Assembly: GCA_964395665.1 (NCBI GenBank)
Contig: CAYNDH010000003.1
Location: 14,797-78,796, forward strand
Direction of reading: 5' to 3'
From: JAEZAF01 sp964395665
Lineage (GTDB): Bacteria > Chloroflexota > Anaerolineae > Aggregatilineales > Phototrophicaceae
DNA length: 64,000 bases
Positions 26,514 to 34,497 of this stretch are shown here, one piece after another. Position 1 is the stretch's first letter. Each line of letters starts with the position of its first letter. The notes under the pieces were generated by a model that saw nothing but the letters and a program-made list of their open reading frames with translations, made no database searches and was not told the DNA's origin. The position numbers were made by a program, and so were the translations under genes.

Positions 26514-27461
26514 ATGTCTAAATACGTACTTCGCCGTGTATTGCAGGTCATTCCGACACTGCTCGGTGTTTTCACCGTTATTTTCACCCTCACCTATATG
26601 ATGCCGGGCGATCCACTGCGCGCTATTCTCGGAGAGCAGTATAAAAAACTGCCTGCAGAAGTCATTGAAGGCTACAAGGAAGAACTGGGCCTCAATGATC
26701 CGTTTCATGTGCGTTATGTCGAATTTCTGGGGCGTGCTCTGAGTCTGGATTTCGGCAAATCCGATATTCTGGGGGACAGTGTCAACAACATCATCGGTTA
26801 CCGCTTCCCACGGACGCTGCAATTGATGGTTGGTGCGATGCTGGTCGCCATGCTGTTTGGTATACCGGCTGGCATTATCGCGGCGGAAAAACAATACACC
26901 TGGATAGACCAGACGCTGATGGTAATCTCACTGATTGGAGTCTCGGTCCCAGTCTTCTGGCTGGCACTGCTTGCACAACTCTTCCTCACACAGGACCGCT
27001 ACGGCATCTCGCTGTTTCCGGTGGCTGGTTATGAAAACGGCAGCATCCACCACATGATTTTACCCTCACTGGTACTCGGCGCAGCCCTTTCGGCCACGAT
27101 TGCACGCATTACCCGCGCTTCCATGCTGGAAGTCCGCAGTCAGGATTACATCCGCACCGCTCACGCCAAGGGGATTCCCTATCGGATGGTGATGCTTCGC
27201 CATCAGTTCCGCAATGCGATGATCCCGATTATCACCATCATCGCCCTTGATATCGGCTATCTGCTGGGCGGTTCGATTGTGACGGAGACGATTTTCAACT
27301 GGCCCGGCCTGGGACGTGCGGTTGTACCGGCCATTGAGCGCCGCGACACGCCGGTGATTCTCGGCATTCTGGTATTCGGATCATTTCTGTTCATCATCAT
27401 TAACCTGATTACCGATCTCGTCTATGCGCTGGTCAACCCGCGTATTCGTTACACCTCTTAG
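26514..27461 (+). CDS. ABC transporter permease (DppB-like)
   Basis: 315 residues, six predicted membrane helices. It begins with the conserved MSKYVLRRVLQVIPTLLGVFT of DppB/OppB permeases, and the EAA-type loop is visible as SQDYIRTAHAKGIPYRMVML near 205-224. The C-terminal LVYALVNPRIRY is typical. It lies 17 bases before the second permease gene and forms one importer with it and the preceding binding protein. Confidence 0.93.
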   Translation: MSKYVLRRVLQVIPTLLGVFTVIFTLTYMMPGDPLRAILGEQYKKLPAEVIEGYKEELGLNDPFHVRYVEFLGRALSLDFGKSDILGDSVNNIIGYRFPRTLQLMVGAMLVAMLFGIPAGIIAAEKQYTWIDQTLMVISLIGVSVPVFWLALLAQLFLTQDRYGISLFPVAGYENGSIHHMILPSLVLGAALSATIARITRASMLEVRSQDYIRTAHAKGIPYRMVMLRHQFRNAMIPIITIIALDIGYLLGGSIVTETIFNWPGLGRAVVPAIERRDTPVILGILVFGSFLFIIINLITDLVYALVNPRIRYTS

Positions 27462-27478
27462 GCAGCAGGAGTCTATAC

Positions 27479-28375
27479 GTGGCTACCAGTGTCCAAATCC
27501 GTCGTCCTGAAACGATTGTGGAGATCGCACCTCATACCAGCAATACAGTCCGCTTTATGCGGGCTTTTGCCCGTAACAAAATCGCCGTGCTGGGGATTAT
27601 CATTATCGTCATTATGGGGCTTGCTGCTCTGTTCGCCCCTGTCATCGCCCCTTACGATCCCATCCAGCCCCATTACGCCGAACGCTTTCAGCCGCCAGGA
27701 GAGGCATTCCTGCTTGGCAGTGATGAAATCGGACGCGACATCTTCAGCCGACTGCTCTACGGCGCGCGGATTTCGCTCGTGATCGGTTTTGTCGCTCAGG
27801 GAATCGCGCTGGCGATCGGGATCACGCTTGGGGCGATGTCCGGCTGGTACGGCGGCTGGGTTGACGATGTGATCATGCGTATTACCGAGATCTTCATCGC
27901 CATTCCAACCCTGTTATTCCTGATCGTGTGGGTGACGATCTTCGAAGCCAATATGCTGACTATTTTCCTCGCGCTCGGCCTGATCAGTTGGCCGAGTGAC
28001 GCACGAATGATGCGTAGTCAGGTGCTGGCAATCAAGAATCTCGATTACATCACCGCTGCCAAAGCCCTGGGCGCAACCAACCGTGAGATCATCGTGAGGC
28101 ATATCCTGCCGAACTCACTCGCACCCCTGATCGTGATCGCAACGTTGGGTGTCGCCGGTGGTATTCTGGCAGAATCGACGCTGTCATTTCTCGGTCTCGG
28201 CGTCAAAATCCCTGATCCAAGCTGGGGGACCATGGTCGATGTCGGCACTACACACATGATGACCGCATGGTGGTATGCCATCTTCCCCGGTCTGGCGATC
28301 ATGCTGACCGTACTGGGCTTCAACTTCATCGGCGACGGGCTGCGGGATGCACTCGACCCGACCCTCTACGACTGA
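27479..28375 (+). CDS. ABC transporter permease (DppC-like)
   Basis: 298 residues, GTG start at 27479 with GCAGGAG upstream. The architecture is that of DppC/OppC: a cytoplasmic N-terminus, first helix at about 38-60, the LLGSDEIGRDIFSRLLYGARISL motif near 78-100, and a six-helix core with the EAA-type loop NLDYITAAKALGATNREII near 187-205. It ends GDGLRDALDP, as is usual. The DppD/DppF ATPases that normally follow are absent; an unrelated membrane protein comes next. Confidence 0.93.
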   Translation: MATSVQIRRPETIVEIAPHTSNTVRFMRAFARNKIAVLGIIIIVIMGLAALFAPVIAPYDPIQPHYAERFQPPGEAFLLGSDEIGRDIFSRLLYGARISLVIGFVAQGIALAIGITLGAMSGWYGGWVDDVIMRITEIFIAIPTLLFLIVWVTIFEANMLTIFLALGLISWPSDARMMRSQVLAIKNLDYITAAKALGATNREIIVRHILPNSLAPLIVIATLGVAGGILAESTLSFLGLGVKIPDPSWGTMVDVGTTHMMTAWWYAIFPGLAIMLTVLGFNFIGDGLRDALDPTLYD

Positions 28376-28393
28376 TCCTCTTTCGAAATTCAG

Positions 28394-29410
28394 GTGAACA
28401 CTTCTGCATCATCCGAACGCATCACCAGGCCCGCTGTGGTCTGGTTGATGCGCCTTATGCTGGCCGTACTTCTGGCATTCGGATCAGAGGCGCTGCTGTG
28501 GAATGACCTTCCCGCCAGAGGTCCAGCGGACTGGATGATTCTGATGATCGGGCTGCTGGTCATCAGCCTGATCATCACTGATCTGCTGATCCGGATGCGC
28601 GTGCGCGATCTGCCGGGCCTGATGACGCTCGCTGGACTCTATGCCCTGCTGAATGCGATCACCCTTAATCCCGACTCCACCCTGTTCGACATCCCACGCA
28701 CACTAGTGACGCGAGTCACCGGTGCACACGCCCTGATTGGACTCGAAATGCTGGTGCTGTTTCTGGCCCTTGTGAGTGGAAAACGGGGACTTTTCCAGCG
28801 GGTGACATGGATCGGCGCGGCGGTGGTTGGGCTGGCATGGGGGACATGGGCGCGTTGGGCTTTCACCCTTGAAGACGGCCCGCAAACGCCTTTCACCAGC
28901 ACCGCCATGATCGCGACCACCGCCGCTGTAGCACTGGTGACCTTTCTGCTTGCCACGTTCATTTCACGACGCGGCACAGAACTCCAGCCTGAAGCGGTCA
29001 TGATGACGCGTGGGGAATGGTTCGCGGCTGTGATCACCCTGCTGGTGCTGGTCATGATCCAGTTGGGGCGCGGCACACTCCCATCAGAGGCGCTGCTGAT
29101 CGTCGCGATCCTGTTTGTGCTGTGCTGCGCGATCCTGTGGTTTCGGCGTGGGACACGGCTGGAGACGTTCACCGACCAGCTCTTCCCGCCAGCCGGATTC
29201 AATCTCCTATGGTTTATATCTGCTGTGGGCGTGTTCATCATCGCAGCCACAACCGCATATGATGCACCAGAATTCCGCACCGGAGAACTGAACCAGCTCT
29301 CGATCATCGTCTATGGCTTTACGCTGTACGGGCTGGCCTGGCTGCCTGCGGTGTCGCTGTGGATTGGAATGCGCGCCTATCTGCGCCAGATGACATCCCG
29401 TTTGCAGTAG
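28394..29410 (+). CDS. Polytopic membrane protein of unknown function
   Basis: 338 residues from GTG 28394, 18 bases after the DppC-like gene. About ten hydrophobic segments cover most of the chain (for example 18-35, 46-64, 72-90, 107-128, 137-155, 168-190, 208-226, 233-250, 268-286, 295-320). No transporter or enzyme signature is recognised, and the few charged residues lie in short loops. It could be part of the importer operon or a passenger gene. It converges with the TIR-DarT gene with only three bases between stops and has no terminator of its own. Confidence 0.7.
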   Translation: MNTSASSERITRPAVVWLMRLMLAVLLAFGSEALLWNDLPARGPADWMILMIGLLVISLIITDLLIRMRVRDLPGLMTLAGLYALLNAITLNPDSTLFDIPRTLVTRVTGAHALIGLEMLVLFLALVSGKRGLFQRVTWIGAAVVGLAWGTWARWAFTLEDGPQTPFTSTAMIATTAAVALVTFLLATFISRRGTELQPEAVMMTRGEWFAAVITLLVLVMIQLGRGTLPSEALLIVAILFVLCCAILWFRRGTRLETFTDQLFPPAGFNLLWFISAVGVFIIAATTAYDAPEFRTGELNQLSIIVYGFTLYGLAWLPAVSLWIGMRAYLRQMTSRLQ

Positions 29411-29413
29411 CGT

Positions 29414-30871
29414 CTAAAGCACGCCATCATCTGCCGGATCGAACCGGCCCTGATACGCCAGCACATCATCCAGCCAGACCTTCAGCATATAGGGTTCTTC
29501 AGCCGCATCTGCCGCATCGGCAACATGCAGTTCAAGCGGCTCATCGGCGACGAAATCCGACTGCTGCCAGTGCCATAATCCGCCCGCCGCTGTCTCACGC
29601 TCGATCCGCAGGTCGAAGCTGCGATCCTCATCGGCTGACGCGGTATGAAAGCACAGCAGCACACGATCCGCTGACAGCGCCACATCCTCAACATACGTCC
29701 AGCGGCGGTTGAACAGCATGTAATCAGCGCGCACGGTGATCTTGTCACGCCATGCCTGCCATAAGGCATCCGGCAGCAGCGATTGCAGCAGCGCATATTC
29801 GGCATCCGATCGGCACCAGATGAACTGAAGCGCCTCAAGCCCTAATTCACGCGGGATCATCACCTGAGCGCGGCGGCTGGTCATCACTTCATCACGTTCG
29901 TCACTGCGGACAAACGAGTCATGATAGATCAACTCAAATGGCATTTCGGCAAAGGCGCTGGCACTGGTGAAAGTCTTATTTACCACCGCCGGATCACCTG
30001 CGCTGAATGCGACCTGCTGCTGACAAAGCACCGCCTCAAGATCAAACAGCAGGCAGACGGGAATCGACCAGTTGGCAGCACGGCGCTGATCCCGTGGGCG
30101 AATGCCTTCCATCGACCACAGATCCGGCATACGGGGCCGAAAGTACAGGCGCACGGTGTCATCCCAGCGTGAGGTATTTTTCCCGCCCCGGCGGGCGGTG
30201 GATTTCAGCGCACCATCTTCGAGAATCGCGGGGATTGACGTAATATCGACATACCGGAACAGAAAATACGGCCACCAGTAGCGTGATCCCAGCCACGGTG
30301 AGCGCTGGAGCGTATCGATATGGCGGCGAAACGCCGATGCATCACGCTTTTCGCCGGTCGTGCGGCGGGTGATATGACGCTGTTTAAAGGCATCGACAAC
30401 GGCTCCCCCCGCCGCAGGACGGGGCGGACGAAATGCCTGTCCTGCGTTCAGATCACTGATGAGGTCGCGCAGTTTTTCGTCATAGGCCGCTTCATCAGCG
30501 AAGTCGAGATAATTCAGATGCTCCAGATGCAGCGGACGATCCGCATCCGCCTGTACCAGCAGCGGCACAATACGCTTGCCCTTGCGGGCAGCGCGGAGCT
30601 GTTCGGCGCGGCAGTACTCTGATCTGAACGAGCCGTGGCTCATCAGTGCCAGCATGATCTGGCAGCCCTCAATTGCGTCTTCAATATCCTGTGACCAGAC
30701 CGCACCCGCGCCAATTTCCCGCAGGTCCACCCAGACAGAATAACCCAGAAGCATCAGATCATCGCGCAGGCGCATCGCCAGCGCTTTACCATCCTCACGC
30801 GCATACGAGATGAAGACTCGAAGTTTGTCCTGTGTCTGCCGCATCTGCTGCGATTGCTCTGACTGCATCAC
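29414..30871 (-). CDS. TIR-DarT fusion protein: TIR domain, divergent DarT-like ADP-ribosyltransferase domain, beta-rich tail
   Basis: 485 residues; starts are GTG 30871 or the adjacent ATG 30868. Residues 16-140 are a TIR domain: LRVFISYAREDG first strand, LGYSVWVDLREIGAG, CQIMLALMSHGS, then SEYCRAE with Glu90 at the position of the NADase glutamate. Residues 200-370 match the DarT (DUF4433) pattern: ITSIPAILEDGALKS, DDTVRLYFRPRMPDLWS, VCLLFDLEAVL, SRRAQVMIPRELGLEALQFI. In canonical DarT the last block reads AE(F/V)LV with the catalytic Glu; here it is Gln336, and the early NAD-contacting His is not evident. Residues 380-485 look beta-rich and are unassigned. It lies 24 bases downstream of a DarG-like macro-domain gene. 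A phage-defence or toxin role is inferred. Confidence 0.75.
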   Translation of the reverse strand: MMQSEQSQQMRQTQDKLRVFISYAREDGKALAMRLRDDLMLLGYSVWVDLREIGAGAVWSQDIEDAIEGCQIMLALMSHGSFRSEYCRAEQLRAARKGKRIVPLLVQADADRPLHLEHLNYLDFADEAAYDEKLRDLISDLNAGQAFRPPRPAAGGAVVDAFKQRHITRRTTGEKRDASAFRRHIDTLQRSPWLGSRYWWPYFLFRYVDITSIPAILEDGALKSTARRGGKNTSRWDDTVRLYFRPRMPDLWSMEGIRPRDQRRAANWSIPVCLLFDLEAVLCQQQVAFSAGDPAVVNKTFTSASAFAEMPFELIYHDSFVRSDERDEVMTSRRAQVMIPRELGLEALQFIWCRSDAEYALLQSLLPDALWQAWRDKITVRADYMLFNRRWTYVEDVALSADRVLLCFHTASADEDRSFDLRIERETAAGGLWHWQQSDFVADEPLELHVADAADAAEEPYMLKVWLDDVLAYQGRFDPADDGVL

Positions 30872-30895
30872 AAGTTCATCCGGTTCAGTATCGGC

Positions 30896-31837
30896 TTATT
30901 CATCATGGGATTTCTCCGAGTAGGGTTGGGCCTGTGTCATCTCCTGCAAACCATCCGAGCGGACGGGCGTCCGGCGTGCAGGTGACAGGTAATGCAGGCC
31001 GAGCAGCATGGCCTCTTCACTGTTCCCCAGTTCGACAGATTTGATGTAATCCAGACGGGATAACAGTGGCACAAGGGCATCGGCGTGCTGTTCCAGTCCG
31101 CCGGGCAGATTATCCGGCAGCAGATAACCGGCGGCGCGCAAAGCGATCCATAAATCCGACAGCAGCGACTCCGACAGATAAACGCTCTCATGTTCACGCT
31201 CTATCGTCAGACTGCGACCACTGCGGCGGCCACGTCTGCGTTCCGGCACAATCTCGAAGGTGGCGCCGTCCTCTGTTTCAAAATGGGTGGTGCTGCTGAT
31301 CACACGTGAAAGATCACGCCAGAATTTTTCAAACGGGATTTCCTGCGGCACACTGGACAGTCGTGCGCTGATCGCCCGCATATTGCGCGGCTGGTCCTGC
31401 TGCGACACATGGATATACACATTCAGCGGCAGCGCATCGAGATACGACTCCATCAGTGGGCGCACTTCCGTGTCCCAGTCCAGATTAACAGCGCCTTCTG
31501 ACAGCATCGGAAACGAGATCGACGTGATCCGCTGTTCGGCATAAATCCCGGCAAATTTCTGAAGACCGGCTTCCAGCATATCGAGTGTGATATTACTGCG
31601 CCAATGCTGTTTTACCGGGAAATTGAGAATCCATTTGTGAGGGGTTCGATGCAGGTAAAGATTCCGGTGCTGAAAGGTCCCGTTATCACAAAGCTGACGA
31701 TAGCGCTCGGCCATCTCCGGGTACAGGCGCCTGAAATCACCAGACAGCCCCTTCCCCATCATGCCAGCAAGGTTAACCGGATTCACCAGTACCTTTGCCG
31801 GACTAAGCAGCAGATCGCCGTTGACGTAAGTGATCAT
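30896..31837 (-). CDS. DarG-like macro-domain protein with uncharacterised C-terminal domain
   Basis: 313 residues, first gene of the operon; AAGGG lies five bases before ATG 31837. Residues 1-145 are a macro domain of the DarG branch: YVNGDLLLSP, VLVNPVN, GMMGKGLSGDF (25-35), and NFPVKQHWR with Lys76 in the segment that holds the catalytic lysine of DarG. The second ADP-ribose loop is atypical (MLSEGAVNLDW instead of a Gly-rich CGxGGLxW). Residues 165-290 contain two further blocks (EIPFEKFWRDLSRVI; SLLSDLWIALRAAGYLLPDNLPGGLEQHADAL) that match no domain I can name. DarG removes ADP-ribose from DNA and blocks DarT. Binding a TIR-made ADP-ribose derivative is an alternative. Gene order is antitoxin first, the reverse of usual darT-darG. 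Confidence 0.78.
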   Translation of the reverse strand: MITYVNGDLLLSPAKVLVNPVNLAGMMGKGLSGDFRRLYPEMAERYRQLCDNGTFQHRNLYLHRTPHKWILNFPVKQHWRSNITLDMLEAGLQKFAGIYAEQRITSISFPMLSEGAVNLDWDTEVRPLMESYLDALPLNVYIHVSQQDQPRNMRAISARLSSVPQEIPFEKFWRDLSRVISSTTHFETEDGATFEIVPERRRGRRSGRSLTIEREHESVYLSESLLSDLWIALRAAGYLLPDNLPGGLEQHADALVPLLSRLDYIKSVELGNSEEAMLLGLHYLSPARRTPVRSDGLQEMTQAQPYSEKSHDE

Positions 31838-31898
31838 GAGAACCCTTGAAGGTGTTGAGGGACAGCGCCAATGATAGAACAGATATTCTCATGAGTAC

Positions 31899-31927
31899 AT
31901 TCTAGCAAAGGCATCTGATTGACGCAA
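31899..31927 (-). promoter_or_regulatory. Promoter of the macro / TIR-DarT operon
   Basis: Read on the minus strand: TTGCGT (31927-31922), 17-base spacer, TAGAAT (31904-31899). It predicts a start near 31892 and a leader of about 55 bases. This is a strong match for an autonomous defence or toxin-antitoxin promoter. No palindromic operator overlaps it. Confidence 0.6.
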
Positions 31928-31961
31928 ACGGAGCGCGAGAACAGGCATATAACAGACAGAT

Positions 31962-32003
31962 AAACAGGCAGGATCTGAGCATAATACGACATCCTGCCTG
32001 TTT
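31962..32003. terminator. Terminator downstream of the gene at 32104
   Basis: Perfect 13-base inverted repeat AAACAGGCAGGAT (31962-31974) and ATCCTGCCTGTTT (31991-32003). On the minus strand it lies about 100 bases past the stop of the 32104-33363 gene and insulates the macro/TIR-DarT operon. Two tandem palindromes of the form CAGAT-4-ATCTG lie between it and that stop, at 32063-32076 and 32081-32094. Confidence 0.65.
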
Positions 32004-32103
32004 CGTTAGCTGACGATAGTTCGCGACCCGGCGATCTACTGCGGCTGTTAACTGTCTGGTTGCAGATCAGCATCTGGTCGCAGATGATCATCTGTTCCAG
32101 ATT

Positions 32104-33363
32104 TTACGAAGCAGCTTCTTCGGTTGTCTCTTCAGTGGCCGCAGCTTCTTCCGTCACAGTGGCTTCTTCTGTAGCTGCGGTGTCCTCTGCCGGTACAGGT
32201 GTTGGCGGGACCAGTGTCGCGGTCGGCGCAGGTGTCGGAGTCGGCACCGGCAGCCCTGCACCTTCAGTCAGGTTGAAGCTGTTGATGACATTGACGCCAT
32301 CGGTCGCCGTCAAACCGGCATCGCCTGGCAGTGCATTCATGTCCAGATCAGCCAATGGGATACGGATGCTGGCCGCATGCAGCAGATCATCATTGCCATT
32401 CAGCAGCACGGTCAGACCGCTCTGCCCTTCTCCGTCCAGTGTACGTTCACTGAAGGCCACGGCGAAACCAGTGCCACCGTTACGCTCGACCGGCGTAACT
32501 GATACCACTGTCGCACCGGGGCGCAGGGTTTCGAAATAGGCCTGCGCTGCGGCTTCATCAGCCACCTGTTGTTCCGCCGGGACTTCGAGACGCAGCACTT
32601 CTCCGCTGCCACCCTGAATCGTCACCGGGAATCCGACACGGCCATCGACCACTGACCAGTTGGCCGGATAGCGGATGATTTCGCCGGCCTGCGGATTATA
32701 GAATGATGTCCACCCCGATGGGCTTTCGGCAAACAGTTCTGTCGGCTTCAGGGTCGCGATCTGATTTTCGAGCAGGTACAGCAGCAGATCACGCATATTG
32801 TCCGGGGCGATCACGCGGACACCGTAAATACGTCCGGCTTCAGACCATGCGATCTGACGGCCAATATACGGTTGCCCTGAGAGGCTGGCTTCATAGTCGA
32901 TGACCAGACGATCACCCTCAACACGGCGCCCTGTTTCACGCGGGTTGGAATAACCGCGCACCACCGTAGACACATCGGTAAAGTGATTACCCACATCTTC
33001 TACAGTTGTCGCCGATCCAGCAACGGGCGCGATGGAAAAGCTGTCGATCTGGGCCAGATAGTCTGTATGTGACATTCGAATTGAAGCTTCGGCAGCGTTA
33101 TTCACGGGGACTGCCGGTTCCCATCCTGTAGGCTGGCCGACAGTGAATAAACCAGAGTTATGCAGATAGAGATTATCAAACGAAATGGCGTTCATATCAG
33201 CCGGTGGTGCAGGCTTTGTGGGAGTGGGGAACGCAGTCGGTTCGATTTCCTGCATAACGGGATTGTTCAGACTAAAAAGTGGAAAAATGACGGAAAGCGC
33301 CATGAGTACCGCGATCGTAATCGCGAAATAGGTATAAAGGCGCTGGGATTGTGTTCTCCTCAT
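32104..33363 (-). CDS. Membrane-anchored extracellular protein of unknown function
   Basis: 419 residues. Short basic N-terminus (MRRTQSQRLY), one membrane helix at 11-32, then an extracytoplasmic region. Residues 60-205 and 215-370 look like two related alpha/beta units of the kind found in PsbP/Mog1-like or stress-type surface proteins: each has a GWxxF or TGWEPAV opening, a mid-domain strand pair, and a closing helix (LLLYLLENQIATL; LADLDMNALPG). The last 45 residues are a Thr/Ala/Glu-rich tail. No family is identified with confidence. It is divergently transcribed from a lipoprotein gene. Confidence 0.7.
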   Translation of the reverse strand: MRRTQSQRLYTYFAITIAVLMALSVIFPLFSLNNPVMQEIEPTAFPTPTKPAPPADMNAISFDNLYLHNSGLFTVGQPTGWEPAVPVNNAAEASIRMSHTDYLAQIDSFSIAPVAGSATTVEDVGNHFTDVSTVVRGYSNPRETGRRVEGDRLVIDYEASLSGQPYIGRQIAWSEAGRIYGVRVIAPDNMRDLLLYLLENQIATLKPTELFAESPSGWTSFYNPQAGEIIRYPANWSVVDGRVGFPVTIQGGSGEVLRLEVPAEQQVADEAAAQAYFETLRPGATVVSVTPVERNGGTGFAVAFSERTLDGEGQSGLTVLLNGNDDLLHAASIRIPLADLDMNALPGDAGLTATDGVNVINSFNLTEGAGLPVPTPTPAPTATLVPPTPVPAEDTAATEEATVTEEAAATEETTEEAAS

Positions 33364-33554
33364 AGCGAATTCTGGCTCCGGTCCGGCGATTGAAATTAAG
33401 TCGGAAAAAACGGCAGTATCATAACGCAGAATCGACTGCGTGTTAATGGTCGGAACGCTTTACACCACGCCGCAGGGCGAAATTTCGCCTTCCCGCTGGA
33501 AGTCATAGCGAAGTAACTCTACGCAATCGGGGCGCTTTGCACTATGCTTTTCGC

Positions 33555-34346
33555 ATGGACGATTTCAACACCACATCCCATATGACCAGAACCTTTTTCA
33601 GCATCGGCAGATGTCTGGCTGTTATCAGCACCCTGATTCTGCTGACGGCATGTCAGGCCCTTACACCGCAGGATGACCGTATCCCCCTGCAAACAGAAGC
33701 CGCCAATCTTGAAGCGGAAATCGTGATGCTGCAAACCCGCAGCGTCGAAGAGATCGCAAATGCACAGGCGACTTTTGACATCACCCGCAACGAAATCGCG
33801 GCAGAAAATGCGGTCAATCAGCAGCTTCTGGCAACATTGAGCATCCGCATCACGCCCACGCCAAGGCTGACGACCGACAACCGCCCTGATGACTGGGGCC
33901 TGATGGTGGCTACAGGAACCGGCAACACTGCGAATACGTTTGATACCACCAGTGGTGACACCACCGGCGCGAATACGGGCGAGGCAGAGGCCATGATGGA
34001 TACCAGTTCGCCGTTCCTCGTCACCGGCATGGCGACCACTGTGCGCGCCAGTGATGGCTGTGTCGAAACGACCACCAGCCAGTTTTCGGTCAGCGCACCA
34101 CGTGTTTATGCCACCTTTGTCGCCAACAATCTTCAGGCCGGGACAGCCCTGCGGGTGGACTGGGTGCAGAACGGCGAAGTGGTCTATTTCAGTGACTGGA
34201 CACCCGACAGCAATTATCCGCAGATCTGCGTCTGGTTTTACATCACCAGTGCCGATGTCCCGTTTACGCCCGGCCCATGGGCTGCCCGTGTACTCGCCAA
34301 TAACCAGATCATTGAGGAAATCCCGTTCACTTTCGACGGGATGTAA
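33555..34346 (+). CDS. Lipoprotein of unknown function
   Basis: About 263 residues from ATG 33555; ATG 33582 is an alternative. A lipoprotein signal is clear: basic MTRTFF, hydrophobic core, then LLTAC with the lipidated cysteine. Residues after the signal form a coiled coil (LQTEAANLEAEIVMLQTRS and onward), followed by a Thr/Gly linker and a C-terminal beta domain of about 110 residues (SDGCVETTTSQFSVSAPRVYATFVA, YPQICVWFYIT, PWAARVLANNQ) with two cysteines. No Shine-Dalgarno is visible. TATGCT at 33543-33548 lies at -10 relative to ATG 33555, so the message may be leaderless. Family not recognised. Confidence 0.65.
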   Translation: MDDFNTTSHMTRTFFSIGRCLAVISTLILLTACQALTPQDDRIPLQTEAANLEAEIVMLQTRSVEEIANAQATFDITRNEIAAENAVNQQLLATLSIRITPTPRLTTDNRPDDWGLMVATGTGNTANTFDTTSGDTTGANTGEAEAMMDTSSPFLVTGMATTVRASDGCVETTTSQFSVSAPRVYATFVANNLQAGTALRVDWVQNGEVVYFSDWTPDSNYPQICVWFYITSADVPFTPGPWAARVLANNQIIEEIPFTFDGM

Positions 34347-34497
34347 GCCGGGATGACCGCCGATCAGACAACGTTTCAGCCATGCTGCGCGGTGAGTAGT
34401 TAACGGTTGGTGTTTAACGGCGGGCTATGCTAATATAGCGCGCTGTCTTTCGTTACTTTCATTTATTAAAATATCACCCATCAGGATTTCCCGGAAA

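Noticed and set aside
24796..28375. Complete dpp operon
   Set aside because: DppD and DppF ATPases are missing; the following gene is an unrelated membrane protein.
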